This document shows, piece after piece, positions 17,191 to 28,514 of a DNA stretch of 64,000 nucleotides (within the stretch, counting starts at the first letter, position 1; every line of letters starts with the position of its first letter). A program made the position numbers and the translations under genes. This DNA is from Nocardiopsis metallicus (GTDB taxonomy: Bacteria > Actinomycetota > Actinomycetes > Streptosporangiales > Streptosporangiaceae). Below the pieces are notes generated by a model, which searched no databases, had not been told where the DNA came from, and saw nothing but the letters and a program-made list of their open reading frames with translations. The stretch is from positions 7,564,001 through 7,628,000 of the forward strand of contig NZ_JACHDO010000001.1 of NCBI RefSeq assembly GCF_014201115.1. Reading direction: 5' to 3'.

Positions 17191-17284
17191 CCTCCAACGC
17201 TGCGGCCCGCGCCCTGGGCGCGGGCCCCCACACCCCAGACCCCCAGCGAACACGACACTCGGCCGAGGCAGGTAGAGCACAAGC

Positions 17285-17710
17285 ATGACTGAATCCACGA
17301 ACGACAGCGTTGAGAACTTCTCGTGGCTCATCGACCGGTTCGTCCGGGACGTGCGCGGTGTGGAGCACGCCGTGGTGGTCTCCTCCGACGGCCTGGTCCT
17401 GACCCACTCCAGCGACTTCCCCGAGGAGCACGCCGAGCAGCTCGCGGCGATCTCCAGCGGTCTGCACAGCCTGGCGGTCGGCGGGGCCAGTCTGTTCCAG
17501 CGAGGAGAGTGCGAGCAGCTCCTCGTCCGCTTCAACCACGGCCACCTCTTCATCATGGCCATCAGTGACGGTTCCTGCATGGCGGTGCTCACCGCACCCG
17601 GTACCGAGCTGAAGATCGTCGGTTTCCAGATGGCCAAGCTCGTGGACAACGTCGCCCACGTGCTCACTCCGCAGCTGCGCTCGCAGCTGCGCGAGGTCAT
17701 CCAGAACTGA
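17285..17710 (+). CDS. roadblock/LC7 domain protein (CvnB-type)
   Basis: A 141-residue single-domain roadblock/LC7 protein. It has the FSWLIDRFVRDVRGVEHAVV start, the conserved VVVSSDGLVLTHS strand and the IAI-like FIMAISDGSCMAVL core. In conservons this protein acts with the Ras-like GTPase as a regulatory partner, probably controlling nucleotide state at the membrane. AGGTAGAG precedes ATG 17285. Length and order are standard for CvnB. Confidence 0.93.
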   Translation: MTESTNDSVENFSWLIDRFVRDVRGVEHAVVVSSDGLVLTHSSDFPEEHAEQLAAISSGLHSLAVGGASLFQRGECEQLLVRFNHGHLFIMAISDGSCMAVLTAPGTELKIVGFQMAKLVDNVAHVLTPQLRSQLREVIQN

Positions 17711-17756
17711 CGACGGTGACCCGTAACGGTTCGGCAGGAATGAGGTTGCCGCGGCT

Positions 17757-18116
17757 ATGAGCTTCCGCAGGCGAAGGAGTAACCGTGTTCGCCCGTTCAC
17801 CTTCACGGGTGGGCGGACGCGGTCACGGCATCCGCTGATGGTGCAAACCCTGGTCTCGACGTCCGAGCCCGGGCAGGAACCTCCTGGCACCCTCATGCCG
17901 GAGTCGATCAGTATTTACAAACTGTGCCGGGAGACGCGGTCTCTCGCCGAGGTGTCGGCCGAGCTGAACATCCCCCTGGGAGTCACTCAGGTTCTGGTCA
18001 GTGACCTGGCCGAGCAGGACCTGGTGTACATCCACCCGACCATCACCGGCAGCAGTCCGTCCGAAAACCAGGTTCTGGAGAGGGCTCTTCGTGGTCTCGA
18101 ACGACTTTTCCAGTGA
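17757..18116 (+). CDS. DUF742 protein (CvnC-type)
   Basis: A 119-residue DUF742 protein. A basic N-terminus (RRRRSNRVRPFTFTGGRT) matches the VRPYxxTGGRT box of the family. A winged-helix-like region follows (LAEVSAELNIPLGVTQVLVSDLAEQDLVYIH). It lies between the roadblock and GTPase genes as in all conservons, and its last 26 bases overlap the GTPase start. Its precise role is not known. Confidence 0.92.
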   Translation: MSFRRRRSNRVRPFTFTGGRTRSRHPLMVQTLVSTSEPGQEPPGTLMPESISIYKLCRETRSLAEVSAELNIPLGVTQVLVSDLAEQDLVYIHPTITGSSPSENQVLERALRGLERLFQ

Positions 18117-18696
18117 CAACAGGTCGAATCGCAAGAAGATGTCGAGCAAGATCGTCATCGCCGGTGGCTTCGGTGCCGGCAAGACGACCTTGGTGCGCTC
18201 GGTGTCGGAGATTCCGCCGGTCACGACTGAAGCGATCATGACCGAGGCCAGTGTCGGGCACGACGACACCTCGGTCACACCCGACAAGACGACGACCACC
18301 GTCGCGATGGACTTCGGCCGCATCACCATCGACGACGAACTGGTCATGTACATGTTCGGCACGCCGGGCCAGGCCCGGTTCTGGTTCATGTGGGACGATC
18401 TGGTCCGCGGCGCCGTGGGCGCCGTCGTCGTGGTCGACTGCCGCAGGCTCGCGGATTCCTTCGACGCCGTCGACTACTTCGAGACCAGCAAACGCATTCC
18501 CTACATCGTTGCGCTGAACAAGTTCGAGGGCCGTCTGGACTACACCTCCGAGCAGGTCCGCGAGGCTCTGGAAGTCAGCCCGGAGGTCCCTATCATCGAT
18601 TTCGACGCCAGGCACAGGACGTCCGGCGGCGACGTGCTCAAGACGCTGTTGCGGTACGCGCTCGAGCACAACCGTGCGAGCGAGCCCGTCGCCTGA
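18091..18696 (+). CDS. Ras-like GTPase (CvnD-type)
   Basis: A 201-residue small GTPase. The P-loop is GGFGAGKTT (about residues 25-33). DFGRI and FGTPGQARFWFMW form the switch II region, and ALNKFEG stands for NKxD. I chose GTG 18091: GGAGAGG lies eight bases upstream, the overlap with the DUF742 gene is usual, and the resulting VVSNDF start matches CvnD proteins. With the roadblock protein it should form the GTP-dependent switch of the conservon. In streptomycetes such systems influence development and secondary metabolism. Confidence 0.93.
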   Translation: MVSNDFSSDNRSNRKKMSSKIVIAGGFGAGKTTLVRSVSEIPPVTTEAIMTEASVGHDDTSVTPDKTTTTVAMDFGRITIDDELVMYMFGTPGQARFWFMWDDLVRGAVGAVVVVDCRRLADSFDAVDYFETSKRIPYIVALNKFEGRLDYTSEQVREALEVSPEVPIIDFDARHRTSGGDVLKTLLRYALEHNRASEPVA

Positions 18697-18775
18697 CAGG
18701 CAGGGAGCGTGTGGACCCCCAACCGGTCGATCCTCCCCACGGCCCCGTAGGTTCCCCAGGAAAGTTAGCGACACA

Positions 18776-20041
18776 ATGCGCAAGATCCTTATCGTCGGCG
18801 CTGGCCACGCCGGTCTGCACCTGGCTCACGGTCTCCTGACCCATGGCTACGACGTCACGGTGATCACGGGGCAGTCCTCCACTGAGATCCGTACGGGGCG
18901 GTCCTCCGTCACGCAGTTCACCCTCCCCACGTCGCTGAACCACGAGCGTGAGTACGACCTCGACCTGTGGAGCGTGCTCTGTCCGCAGGTCCGCAACCAG
19001 AGGATCCACCTCTATCCCGGCAAGGACAAACCGGCCCTGTCCTTCGTGGGCCGGACAGGCAGGGCCAACGACTACATGGTGTCGGTGGACCGCCGGGTGA
19101 AGATGGCCGACTGGCTGGAGTTCTTCGAGGACCGCGGGGGCAAGGTCGTCATCCACGGCGTCACCGTGACCGACCTCGACTACTTCTCCCGCATGTTCGA
19201 CCTGATCATCGTCGCGGTCGGCCACGGAGAGCTCGGCCAGCTGTTCGACTACGACCAGAGCCGGTTCAGCGGAGCCAGGCCCCGGTCCATGGCCCAGGCA
19301 CTGATCTACGACGTCTGGCCGGACGCCGGCGACGACCCCAACGTCGGCTGGGCGGCCTCGGCCGCCGACGCCGGGAACACCATCCTCATGCCGATCCTCA
19401 GCCAGGAGGGCCCCTGCCACGCCCTGGTCATGGTGGACAAGCGCGGCGGGCCCATGGACGCCTGGCCCGACCGGCCGGGCCCCGAGGAACAGCTGCGCCG
19501 CATGAAGGACCTGATGCGTCGCTACGCGCCGGAGTACTACGAGCGCATCAAGGACGCGGCGTTGGTGGAAGGGTTCGGCAGTACCCTGACCGACGAGGTC
19601 ACGCCCCAGGTGCGCAACCCCGTCGGTGTCCTGCCCTCCGGGGGGAGGGTGCTGGGTATGGCCGACGTCGTCGTCACGATGGACCCCTACGTCGGCCAGA
19701 GCTGGAACAACTCCATGCACTGCGCGAAGGCCTACCTTGAGGCGATCATGGAGCACGGGGACCGTGATTTCGACGAGGACTTCCTGGTCAGTGCGTTCGA
19801 TCGGTTCTGGGAATTCGGTCTGCACAACCAGCTGTGGTCGGAAATGAATTCCACCATGTGGGACCAGGGTGACCTGCCGGATTACTTCCACGATCTCATC
19901 GACGGTGCTCAGCGCTACCCGGAGATCGCTGACCGGTGGATTCAGGGCTGGGACCACCCGCCTGACTACGCCTCTTGGCTCCTCCAGCCGGAGGAGGCGC
20001 TGAAGTACCTGGCCGAAGTCCGGGCGCGCAACGGGGGGTGA
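18776..20041 (+). CDS. styrene-monooxygenase-like FAD-dependent epoxidase subunit
   Basis: A 421-residue flavoprotein. The N-terminus MRKILIVGAGHAGLHLAHGL is the FAD-binding Rossmann motif. Later motifs line up with StyA of Pseudomonas: YDLIIVAVGHGELG, GMADVVVTMDPYVGQSW and the substrate-domain segment near residues 170-240. StyA-type enzymes epoxidise alkenes or indole using FADH2 from a separate reductase; no reductase gene is present here. AGGAAAG precedes ATG 18776. It follows the GTPase by 79 bp on the same strand and ends at a strong terminator. It therefore occupies the slot where streptomycete conservons often carry cytochrome P450 genes. Substrate unknown. Confidence 0.8.
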   Translation: MRKILIVGAGHAGLHLAHGLLTHGYDVTVITGQSSTEIRTGRSSVTQFTLPTSLNHEREYDLDLWSVLCPQVRNQRIHLYPGKDKPALSFVGRTGRANDYMVSVDRRVKMADWLEFFEDRGGKVVIHGVTVTDLDYFSRMFDLIIVAVGHGELGQLFDYDQSRFSGARPRSMAQALIYDVWPDAGDDPNVGWAASAADAGNTILMPILSQEGPCHALVMVDKRGGPMDAWPDRPGPEEQLRRMKDLMRRYAPEYYERIKDAALVEGFGSTLTDEVTPQVRNPVGVLPSGGRVLGMADVVVTMDPYVGQSWNNSMHCAKAYLEAIMEHGDRDFDEDFLVSAFDRFWEFGLHNQLWSEMNSTMWDQGDLPDYFHDLIDGAQRYPEIADRWIQGWDHPPDYASWLLQPEEALKYLAEVRARNGG

Positions 20042-20063
20042 GCCGGGCCTGGAACACTTCGGC

Positions 20064-20091
20064 ATGCCCAATGTCCACGGACATTGGGCAT
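20064..20091 (+). terminator. terminator ending the conservon operon
   Basis: A perfect 13-bp stem (20064-20076 with 20079-20091) with a two-base loop is followed by TTCTATT. It separates the conservon/flavoprotein operon from the PKS genes. Confidence 0.88.
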
Positions 20092-20474
20092 TTCTATTCG
20101 GTAACGAAGCTGTTAAATCCCTGGTTGTGTCGTGTTCTGAATGTGGTGGCGCTAATGACCGAAAACTAGGGTTCCGTTGTCATCTGTCCTGAATCGCGGA
20201 TACCATCCACCCTGCGTATGACTCAAAACCGCATGTGAGGTACGTGTGGTTCATGCGTCAATGGAGTTGTATGCGGCTTGCTTGTCCTGTCTGTCGATTC
20301 TCCGGAGCACGCGGATTTCGCTGACGGGGCCCGTGACGGTCACTTCTGGACCTGACCTGTGCAAAGAGGGCGGTGCGCGTGCATCTTCACGTGACGGGCA
20401 AGCCAACCCCGTGACATGACCCCGGGCCGGGACCCGCCCGGGGTGAGCACGTCGAGTTCGACCGGAGGAACGCG
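20092..20474 (+). other. PKS upstream region
   Basis: No gene is visible. GC is clearly lower at 20092-20290 than in the flanking genes, as expected for a promoter region. An 8-bp-arm hairpin (20420-20427 with 20436-20443) lies in the presumed leader, 31 bases before the PKS start codon. GGAGGAA at 20464-20470 is the ribosome site. I could not assign a promoter. Confidence 0.5.
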
Positions 20475-23400
20475 ATGACCAGGGACGTTGACAGCGATAA
20501 CGTGACCCGCTCGCCCATCGCGGTCGTGGGCTTGGCCTGCCGTCTTCCGGGGGCTTCGACCCCGGACTCCTTCTGGCGGCTGCTGTGCGAGGGCCGTGAG
20601 GCCATCACCCCGCCGCCGGAACGGCTCGGGTGGACCCCGCTTGAGCGGGACCACCGGTGGGGCGGCTACCTGGACCGCGCGGAGGACTTCGACGCCGCCT
20701 TCTTCGGAGTCTCCTCGCGTGAGGCGGTGGCCATGGATCCCCAGCAGCGGTTGATGCTCGAACTCAGCTGGGAGGCGGTCGAGAACGCGCGCACCGCCCC
20801 CGACAGCCTGCGCGGCACGAGGACCGGCGTCTTCACCGGGGCGATCTCCTCCGACTACTCGCTCCTCCTGCGGGACACGCCCGCATCACACCACAGCCTG
20901 ACCGGCGGCCAGCGCGGCATGATCGCCAACCGCGTCTCCTACTCGCTCGGCCTGCGAGGGCCGAGTATGACCGTGGACAGCGGGCAGTCCTCTTCCCTGG
21001 TCAGCGTGCACACGGCGATGGAGAGCCTGCGCAGCGGCGAGTGCGACCTTGCGCTGGCCGGCGGTGTCAACCTCATCCTGCTGCCCGAGAGCACCGAGTA
21101 CGTGGCCCAGTTCGGTGGCCTCTCTCCCGACGCCCACTGCTACACTTTCGACGCCCGCGCCAACGGATACGTCCGCGGCGAGGGCGGGGCCGTGGTCGTC
21201 CTCAAACCGTTCGACCGTGCGCTGGCCGACGGCGACCACGTTTACGCGGTCCTGGCCGGCGGCGCGATCAACAACTCCGGCCCCACCTCCTACCTGGCCC
21301 GCCCCGAACCCGAGGGCCAGGCGGAAGCCGTGCGGGCGGCCCACCGCAGGGCCGGGATCGACCCCTCGCAGGTGGGCTACGTCGAACTGCACGGCACGGG
21401 CACCCCGGTGGGCGACCCGGTCGAGGCCACCGCGCTCGGCACGGTCTTCTCCGGGTGCTCCGGCGCCCTGCGCGTGGGCTCGGCCAAGACCAACGTGGGA
21501 CACCTGGAGGGCGCGGCCGGGATCGTCGGCCTGTTGAAGGTCGTGCTCAGCCTCTCCCACGGCCTGCTGCCCCCCACCCGGAACTTCGCCGAGCCCAATC
21601 CCGCGATCGACCTCGAAGGGCTGGGACTGGTTCCGCAGACCGTCCGGGAGCCGTGGCCGACCGACACCCCGCTGGCGGGCGTGTCCTCCTTCGGCATGGG
21701 CGGGACCAACTGCCACCTCGTACTGGCTCCGCCGCCCCGGCGCTCTCCGGACACACCCAACCCGGCCTCGGGGGAGGGCACGCTCGACCCCGTGCCCTGG
21801 GTCCTCTCGGCCCGTTCGGAGGAGGCGCTGCGCGCCCAGGCGTCGGTCCTGCACTCCTTCGTGTCCAAGAGGCCCGGCCTGCGACCCGAGGACGTGGGTT
21901 ACTCACTGGCCGCCACCCGCACGGTCATGGAGCACCGCGCGGTCATCCTCGCCTCCGCGGGTAGCGGCACGCGCGAACTGGAGTCCGTCCGGCCCTCCGG
22001 CACCCCGGTCATCGTCCGTGACGGACGCGGTCCGGTGCTGGTCTTCCCGGGACAGGGCGGGCAGTGGGAGGGCATGGCCCGCGCCCTCCTGGACGGCGAC
22101 GGCCAGCTCGCCCGGGTCTTCGGCCGCAGACTCCGGGAGTGTGAGCGAGCCCTGGACCCCTACGTGGACTGGTCCCTCACCCGGGTGCTGCGCGGGGAGC
22201 CGGGGGCGCCGCGCTACGCCGGCTCCGGGGCCCGCGTCGACGTCGTCCAGCCGGTCCTGTGGGCGGTCATGGTGGCGCTGGCCCGGGTGTGGGAGGCCAT
22301 GGGGGTGCGCCCCGCTGCGGTGATCGGCCACTCCCAGGGCGAGATCGCCGCGGCCCATGTGGCCGGGGTGCTGACCCTGGAGGACGCCGCCAAGGTGGTG
22401 GCTCTGCGCAGTCAGGCCCTCACCGCGCTCGGCGGCAGCGGGGCCATGGCCTCGCTCGGACTGTCCGCGGAGCACGCCCAGGAACTCCTCGACTCACTGA
22501 CCGACCTGCACCTGGCCGCGGTCAACGGCCCCGAGTCCGTGGTGGTCTCCGGCAGCCCCGCCTCGGTGCGCGCCGCCGTGGACCACTGCGTGGACGCCGG
22601 AGTGCACGCCGCGCTGGTCGATGTCGACTACGCCTCGCACTCCGCGCACGTCGAACAGGTCCGCGAGACCCTGCTCGAACAGCTGGCCGACGTCAGGCCG
22701 CGCCCGGCCCGGATCCCGGTCCTGTCGACCCTGACCGGTGGGGAGCTGGGTGAGGACGGACCGGCCATGGACGCCCGGTACTGGTACCTGGGGCTGCGCA
22801 ACCCCGTCCGCTTCGCCGACACCGTGGCCCTGGCCGCGGCCGACGGCCACACCGCCTTCGTCGAGGTCGGTCCGCATCCGGTCCTCGCCCACGGGATCGA
22901 GCGCGTGCTGGCCGCCCGCCAGGTGCGCGGCGCGGTCCTGGAGACCCTGCGCCGGGACCGGGGAGACCAGGCCCAGCTGCTGACCGCGGCCGCCCAGGCG
23001 TTCACCTCCGGTCTGGACGTTGACTGGGAGAACCTTTTCAGGGGGTCGGGCGCGCACCGGATCGACCTGCCCACCTACCCCTTCCAGCGCACCCGTTATT
23101 GGCCCGAGCGCATCCCGGCCGTGCTGACCGCCGAGGCCCCGGCGGCACCCGGAACCGGTGACGAGACGGTGCCCCCGGGGGACGGCGGCACCGTTCGGCT
23201 GGTGGCGTCCCTGAGCGCCCGGATCCTCGAAGAGGACGGTCTGGACCCCGCGGACGAACAGCGCGCCTTCCGTGACCTCGGTTTCGACTCCATCATGCTG
23301 CTGGAGCTGGCCGACCTCGTGGAGGAGGAGACCGGGATCCGCCTGGACGACGCCGTCCTCTTCGAGCTGCCCACTCCGGCCGCGCTCGCCGGACACCTCG

Positions 23401-26400
23401 CCCGGGAACTGGGCGAGGAGCCGGGCGGGTCGGTACCCCCACCGGTGGAGTCCGCGCCGCGCACTCCGGCCGCCCCGGTCGGTTCGATGCCCGCCGCCTC
23501 CGGCGACGACCCGATCGCCATCACCGCGATGGCCTGCCGACTGCCCGGCGGGGTGCGCTCCCCGGAACAGCTGTGGCGGTTGGTGGAGGAGGGAACCGAT
23601 GCCATCGGGCCCTTCCCGGAGAACCGTGGCTGGGACCTCGACTCGCTCTACGACCCCGAACCCGGCACTCCCGGGCGCACCTACACGCGCGAGGGCGGAT
23701 TCCTCCACGACGCCGACCTCTTCGACCCCGGCTTCTTCGGGATCAGCCCTCGGGAGGCGGACGCCATGGACCCCCAGCAGCGGCTGCTGCTGGAGACCTC
23801 CTGGGAGGCTGTCAGGCGGGCCGGCATGGACCCCGCGAGCCTGCGCGGCCAGCAGGTGGGCGTGTTCGTCGGGGCGATGCCCACCGAGTACGGTGCGCGC
23901 CTGGCCGACCCGGCCAGCAGCACGGACGGCGGATACCGGCTCACCGGCAGCACGCTGAGCGTGGCCTCCGGCCGCATCGCCTACGTGCTCGGTCTGAACG
24001 GCCCTGCCCTGACCATCGACACCGCCTGCTCGGGATCACTGGTCGCCCTGCACCAGGCGGCCGCGGCCCTGCGCCGGGGCGAGTGCTCCATGGCCCTGGC
24101 CAGTGGCGCGACCGTCATGGCCACCCCCGGCATGTTCCTGGAGTTCTCCGCCCAGCGCGGCCTGTCCCCGGACGGCCGCTGCCGCGCCTTCGGTGCCGGG
24201 GCCGAGGGGACGTCCTGGTCGGAGGGGGTCGGTGTGCTCCTGCTCGAACCGGCTTCCCAGGCGCGCCGCAACGGTCGGCCCGTGCTGGCTCTGCTGCGGG
24301 GCAGCGCCGTCAACTCCGACGGGGCCTCCAACGGCCTGACCGCCCCCAACCCGGAGGCCCAGGAACGGGTGATCCGGCAGGCCCTGGCCTCGGCGGGGCT
24401 GACCCCCGGTGAGGTGGACGCGGTCGAGGCGCACGGTACGGGCACCCGGCTCGGCGACCCCATCGAGGCCCGTGCCCTGATGTCGGTCTACGGTGGCGAG
24501 CGCGAGCACGACCTGCTGCTGGGTTCGCTCAAGTCCAACATCGGCCACACCCAGGCCGCCGCGGGGGTGGCCGGGGTGATCAAGACCGTGGAGGCGCTGC
24601 GACACGGACGCCTGCCCCGGACCCTGCACGCCGAGGAGCCCACCGACCGGGTCGAGTGGAAGGGCAGCGGTGTCCGGCTGCTGTCCGAGGGGGCGGAGTG
24701 GCCCGACACCGGTCGGCCCCGGCGGGCGGCGGTGTCCTCCTTCGGGATCAGCGGTACCAACGCGCACGTGGTGTTGGAGGGGGTGGCTGACGAGGGCGCC
24801 CCGGTCACGGTGCCCGACGACCCCTTCCGGCGGTCCCGCCACTGGCTGACGCCGAGCGAGCCGGAGGCCCGACCGGCGGAGTCGGCGGTGCCACTGCTCG
24901 ACGAAGGACTCACCCTGGCGGACGGGGGAGTGGTGTTCCGGGGGCGGGTCTCCGTCGCGGACCATCCCTGGGCGGCCGAGCACCGTGTGCTCGGCCGGGT
25001 GATGTTCCCCGGGACCGCGCTGCTGGACCTGGTCGCCAGGGCCGGGCGGAGCGTCGGCGGGGACACCGTCGCCGACCTGGTGCTGGAGGCCCCTCTGACA
25101 CTGGGCCGGGACGGGACGGCGGAGATCCAGATCATCGTCGCCGCTCGCGACGTGCTGGGGCACCGCGAGGTGAACGTGTACGCACGGCGCGGGGCCCGTG
25201 ACGACACCCCGTGGATACGGTACGCCTCCGGCTCCGTGACCGGCGCGCGCCCTGCCGATGCCGCCGCCGGGGACACCGCCCCGGAGACCGGCGATGGCCT
25301 CGGTACCCTGCCGCCGGAGGGCGCCGAGCGGATCCCGGTCGACTACACCGACCTGCGCGCCCTGGGTTATGACTACGGTCCGGCCTTCCAAGGGCTGCGG
25401 TCGGCGCACCGGCACGGGGACGAACTCTTCCTGGAGGTCGAGCTACCGGACACCGCTGGTGGGAACGGGGCTTTCCACGGTCCTCACCCGGCCCTGACCG
25501 ACGCCGTCCTGCACGCGGTGCTGCCCGGGGGCGATGCCGAGGTCCGCCACGGCCCCATGGTGCCGTTCGCCTGGACCGGGGTCCGGCTGGCTCCGGCCGG
25601 AGGAGAGGAACCCTCCCGGAGTCTGAGGGCGCGACTCACCCCGCTGGGCGACGACCGCTACCGGCTGCTCGCCACCGACACCGGGGGCGTTCCGCTCTGG
25701 ACCGTGGACGAGCTGCTCCTGCGGCCTCTGGACGAGGACGCGCTGCCCGAGCCCGAGCCGGGCGAACTCCCGGAACTGTACGAGTTGGTGTGGGAGCAGG
25801 TGGCACCGCCTTCGGAACCGGAGGCCGAGGGCCCCTCTCCCAGGCCCCTGCCCGCTCTCGGTGATCTGGAGCCGCAGGGACCCGTACCGGAGCTGGTCTG
25901 TGTCGAACTGCCCGCCTCCGCGGTCTACGCCGAGGGCGACGCCCTGCCCGACGCGGTCCGGCAGGGGCTGGAATCGGCCCTGGAATCGGTCCGCGCGTGG
26001 CTGGCGGACGAGCGCACGGTCGACTCCCGACTGGTCCTGGTCACCTGGCGGGCGGTGACCACCCACCGAGGGGAGCCGTTCCCCGGGGTCGCCGCCGGTC
26101 CGGTCTGGGGCCTGCTCCGTACGGCCCAGCGCGAGCACCCCGGTCGTCTGGTGCTGCTGGACTCCGACGGTGCCGAGGAGTCCCACCAGGTGCTGGGCGC
26201 GGCGCTCGGACTCGACGAACCGCAGATCGCCCTGCGTGCGGGCACCGTCCTGGTACCCCGGCTGAGAAGGTCGACGGACGCTGCGGAGGGGGTCCTGGCC
26301 CCGCCCGGTCGCCTGTGGCGCGCGGACACCCGGAGCCCGGGCTCGCTGGACGCACTGGAGGCCGTGCCCTCGCCCGCGGCCGGGGCTCCGCTGGCCCCCT

Positions 26401-28514
26401 CCGAGGTGCGCCTGTCCGTCCGGGCCGCCGGGGTGAACTTCCACGACGTGGTCACCGCCCTGGGCGTGGTCGACGACGGTGTGGGGGTCGGCATCGAGGG
26501 CGCCGGGGTCGTCCTGGAGACCGGTGCGGACGTGACGGACCTGGCCCCCGGTGATCGGGTGGCCGGTATGTTCGACGGAGCCTTCGGGCCCTTCGCCGTG
26601 GCGGACCGCGCCCGACTGGCCCGGATACCCGAGGGGTGGACCTTCGAGCAGGCGGCGGCCGTCCCGGTGGCCTTCCTGAGCGCCTACCACGGTTTGGTGG
26701 ACCTGGCCGCGGTGCGCCCCGGCGAGAGCGTGCTCGTGCACGCGGCCGCCGGGGGCGTGGGCACCGCCGCCGTCCAGCTCGCCCAACACATGGGCGCCAG
26801 GGTGTTCGGCACCGCCAGCCCGCACAAGTGGTCCGGGCTGGCCGCCTACGGCCTGACCCCGGAGCGGCTGGCCTCCTCCCGCACGCTGGAGTTCGAGTCC
26901 CGGTTGAAGGAGGCCAACGACGGTCGGGGCCTGGATGTGGTCCTCAACTCGCTGACCGGCGAGTTCGTGGACGCCTCGTTGCGCCTGTTGCGCTCGCCCA
27001 AGGACGGTCGCGGACCGGGGGGCCGGTTCGTGGAGATGGGCAAGACCGATATCCGCGACGCCGACGGAGTGGCGGCCGAGTACCCGGGTTGCACCTACGA
27101 CGCGTTCAGCCTGCCGGACGTGGACCCGGAACGGATCGGCCACATGCTCGCCCGGGTGATGGAGCTGTTCGAGGAGGGCGCCCTCCACCCGCTGCCCACC
27201 ACCGTGTACGACATCGGCGAGGTCCAGGAGGCCTTCCGCGCCCTCCAGCGCGGCGAGACCGTCGGAAAGCTGGTCCTGCGCGTCCCCGCGCCCTTCCCGA
27301 TCGAGGGCACGACGCTGATCACCGGAGGCACCGGCGGGCTCGGCCACCGCCTGGCCCGCCACCTGGTCACCGGGTACGGGGTCCGGAACCTGCTGCTGCT
27401 CGGCCGCCGCGGCCCGGACACCCCCGGGCAGGCGGAGCGGACCGCCCAGCTCGAGGCGCTCGGCACCCGCGTGGAGGTCGTCGCCTGCGACGCGGCCGAC
27501 CGCGAGGACCTGGCCCGTGTGCTGGCCGAGGTGCCGCGGGAGCGCCCGCTGTGCGCCGTGGTGCACGCCGCCGGCGCCCTCGACGACGCCACGGTTGCCT
27601 CTTTGACCACCGAGCAGCTGCACGCCGTGCTCCGGCCCAAGGTCGACGCGGCGTGGAACCTGCACGAGCTCACTGACGATCTGGCGTCCTTCGTCCTGTT
27701 CTCCTCCGCGGTTGGGGTGCTGGGCAACCCGGGGCAGGCGAACTACGCGGCGGCCAACGCCTTCTGCGACACCCTGGCCCACCTCAGGCGTGACGCCGGT
27801 CAGCCGGCCGTCTCGCTGTCGTGGGGGCTCTGGGCCGGGGGCAGCGGGATGACGGGTCACTTGGACGGGGCCGATCTCGCCGCTCTCGGCCGGAACGGAC
27901 TGCGGCCGATGCGGCCCAGCGCGGCGCTCGGCCTCTTCGACACCGCCCTTGCCCGAAACCCGGTCCACGCCGTGCCCGCGTGGCTCACCCCGGCCGCCGA
28001 CGTCAGCGTCTTCCGAGGGCTGCTGCCCGAACCCGGGGCCGGCCCCGCCCCGGTCTCCGCTGCCGCTTCCGGAGCCGGGGGCGGGACCGGAGCAGGTGAG
28101 CTCGGGGACCCCGCCGCGCGCTTCGCTGCCATGGAGGCGGGAGAACGGACCCGTGCCCTGCTGGACGAGGTCCGCGCGCACACCGCCGTGGTCCTGGGCC
28201 ACCGGGCCGAATCGGCGGTCCGTGTGGACCCCGACCGCCCCTTCACCGAACAGGGCACGGACTCACTCACCGGCGTCGAGCTGCGCAACCGGCTCAGCAC
28301 AGCGGTCGGTGTGCGAGTACCGGCCACGGCCGTCTTCGACCACCCCACGCCCCGGGCCCTGGCCCGGCTGCTCGACAGTCTCGTGAACCCGGAACCCCCG
28401 GCTGAGACCGGGCGGACCGAGACGCCTCCGGCGGAGGACGGAGGCCAGGACGCCATCGACGCCATGGGCGTCGACGAACTGGTGGACCTCGCTCTGCGGG
28501 GACCGAGCGTATGA
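20475..28514 (+). CDS. type I modular PKS: KSQ-AT-ACP loading module plus AT-less module 1 (KS-DH-ER-KR-ACP)
   Basis: A 2679-residue PKS. Loading module: KSQ with Gln171 in place of the active Cys (DSGQSS), AT with GHSQG (Ser620) and YASH (719-722) indicating methylmalonyl-CoA, and ACP (GFDSI, Ser939). Decarboxylation should give a propionyl starter. Module 1: intact KS (DTACSGS, Cys1185; EAHGTGT; KSNIGH), then directly the post-AT motif PFRRSRHWL (about 1450) with no AT. Next come DH ([10 protein letters not shown], His1503; Asp1676), ER ([10 protein letters not shown], ~2088), KR (TGGTGGLG ~2282, Tyr2424, LDD so B-type) and ACP (GTDSL, Ser2597). All reductive domains look active, so this module should yield a fully reduced carbon if charged in trans. 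The C-terminus is a short docking tail; the stop overlaps the next start (ATGA). Confidence 0.95.
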   Translation: MTRDVDSDNVTRSPIAVVGLACRLPGASTPDSFWRLLCEGREAITPPPERLGWTPLERDHRWGGYLDRAEDFDAAFFGVSSREAVAMDPQQRLMLELSWEAVENARTAPDSLRGTRTGVFTGAISSDYSLLLRDTPASHHSLTGGQRGMIANRVSYSLGLRGPSMTVDSGQSSSLVSVHTAMESLRSGECDLALAGGVNLILLPESTEYVAQFGGLSPDAHCYTFDARANGYVRGEGGAVVVLKPFDRALADGDHVYAVLAGGAINNSGPTSYLARPEPEGQAEAVRAAHRRAGIDPSQVGYVELHGTGTPVGDPVEATALGTVFSGCSGALRVGSAKTNVGHLEGAAGIVGLLKVVLSLSHGLLPPTRNFAEPNPAIDLEGLGLVPQTVREPWPTDTPLAGVSSFGMGGTNCHLVLAPPPRRSPDTPNPASGEGTLDPVPWVLSARSEEALRAQASVLHSFVSKRPGLRPEDVGYSLAATRTVMEHRAVILASAGSGTRELESVRPSGTPVIVRDGRGPVLVFPGQGGQWEGMARALLDGDGQLARVFGRRLRECERALDPYVDWSLTRVLRGEPGAPRYAGSGARVDVVQPVLWAVMVALARVWEAMGVRPAAVIGHSQGEIAAAHVAGVLTLEDAAKVVALRSQALTALGGSGAMASLGLSAEHAQELLDSLTDLHLAAVNGPESVVVSGSPASVRAAVDHCVDAGVHAALVDVDYASHSAHVEQVRETLLEQLADVRPRPARIPVLSTLTGGELGEDGPAMDARYWYLGLRNPVRFADTVALAAADGHTAFVEVGPHPVLAHGIERVLAARQVRGAVLETLRRDRGDQAQLLTAAAQAFTSGLDVDWENLFRGSGAHRIDLPTYPFQRTRYWPERIPAVLTAEAPAAPGTGDETVPPGDGGTVRLVASLSARILEEDGLDPADEQRAFRDLGFDSIMLLELADLVEEETGIRLDDAVLFELPTPAALAGHLARELGEEPGGSVPPPVESAPRTPAAPVGSMPAASGDDPIAITAMACRLPGGVRSPEQLWRLVEEGTDAIGPFPENRGWDLDSLYDPEPGTPGRTYTREGGFLHDADLFDPGFFGISPREADAMDPQQRLLLETSWEAVRRAGMDPASLRGQQVGVFVGAMPTEYGARLADPASSTDGGYRLTGSTLSVASGRIAYVLGLNGPALTIDTACSGSLVALHQAAAALRRGECSMALASGATVMATPGMFLEFSAQRGLSPDGRCRAFGAGAEGTSWSEGVGVLLLEPASQARRNGRPVLALLRGSAVNSDGASNGLTAPNPEAQERVIRQALASAGLTPGEVDAVEAHGTGTRLGDPIEARALMSVYGGEREHDLLLGSLKSNIGHTQAAAGVAGVIKTVEALRHGRLPRTLHAEEPTDRVEWKGSGVRLLSEGAEWPDTGRPRRAAVSSFGISGTNAHVVLEGVADEGAPVTVPDDPFRRSRHWLTPSEPEARPAESAVPLLDEGLTLADGGVVFRGRVSVADHPWAAEHRVLGRVMFPGTALLDLVARAGRSVGGDTVADLVLEAPLTLGRDGTAEIQIIVAARDVLGHREVNVYARRGARDDTPWIRYASGSVTGARPADAAAGDTAPETGDGLGTLPPEGAERIPVDYTDLRALGYDYGPAFQGLRSAHRHGDELFLEVELPDTAGGNGAFHGPHPALTDAVLHAVLPGGDAEVRHGPMVPFAWTGVRLAPAGGEEPSRSLRARLTPLGDDRYRLLATDTGGVPLWTVDELLLRPLDEDALPEPEPGELPELYELVWEQVAPPSEPEAEGPSPRPLPALGDLEPQGPVPELVCVELPASAVYAEGDALPDAVRQGLESALESVRAWLADERTVDSRLVLVTWRAVTTHRGEPFPGVAAGPVWGLLRTAQREHPGRLVLLDSDGAEESHQVLGAALGLDEPQIALRAGTVLVPRLRRSTDAAEGVLAPPGRLWRADTRSPGSLDALEAVPSPAAGAPLAPSEVRLSVRAAGVNFHDVVTALGVVDDGVGVGIEGAGVVLETGADVTDLAPGDRVAGMFDGAFGPFAVADRARLARIPEGWTFEQAAAVPVAFLSAYHGLVDLAAVRPGESVLVHAAAGGVGTAAVQLAQHMGARVFGTASPHKWSGLAAYGLTPERLASSRTLEFESRLKEANDGRGLDVVLNSLTGEFVDASLRLLRSPKDGRGPGGRFVEMGKTDIRDADGVAAEYPGCTYDAFSLPDVDPERIGHMLARVMELFEEGALHPLPTTVYDIGEVQEAFRALQRGETVGKLVLRVPAPFPIEGTTLITGGTGGLGHRLARHLVTGYGVRNLLLLGRRGPDTPGQAERTAQLEALGTRVEVVACDAADREDLARVLAEVPRERPLCAVVHAAGALDDATVASLTTEQLHAVLRPKVDAAWNLHELTDDLASFVLFSSAVGVLGNPGQANYAAANAFCDTLAHLRRDAGQPAVSLSWGLWAGGSGMTGHLDGADLAALGRNGLRPMRPSAALGLFDTALARNPVHAVPAWLTPAADVSVFRGLLPEPGAGPAPVSAAASGAGGGTGAGELGDPAARFAAMEAGERTRALLDEVRAHTAVVLGHRAESAVRVDPDRPFTEQGTDSLTGVELRNRLSTAVGVRVPATAVFDHPTPRALARLLDSLVNPEPPAETGRTETPPAEDGGQDAIDAMGVDELVDLALRGPSV

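Noticed and set aside
24783-24894. Frameshift as the explanation for the missing AT in module 1
   Set aside because: The KS-to-DH frame is continuous and there is simply no room for an AT; no AT motif appears in the other frames at this place. Assembly collapse remains possible and is noted in the finding.
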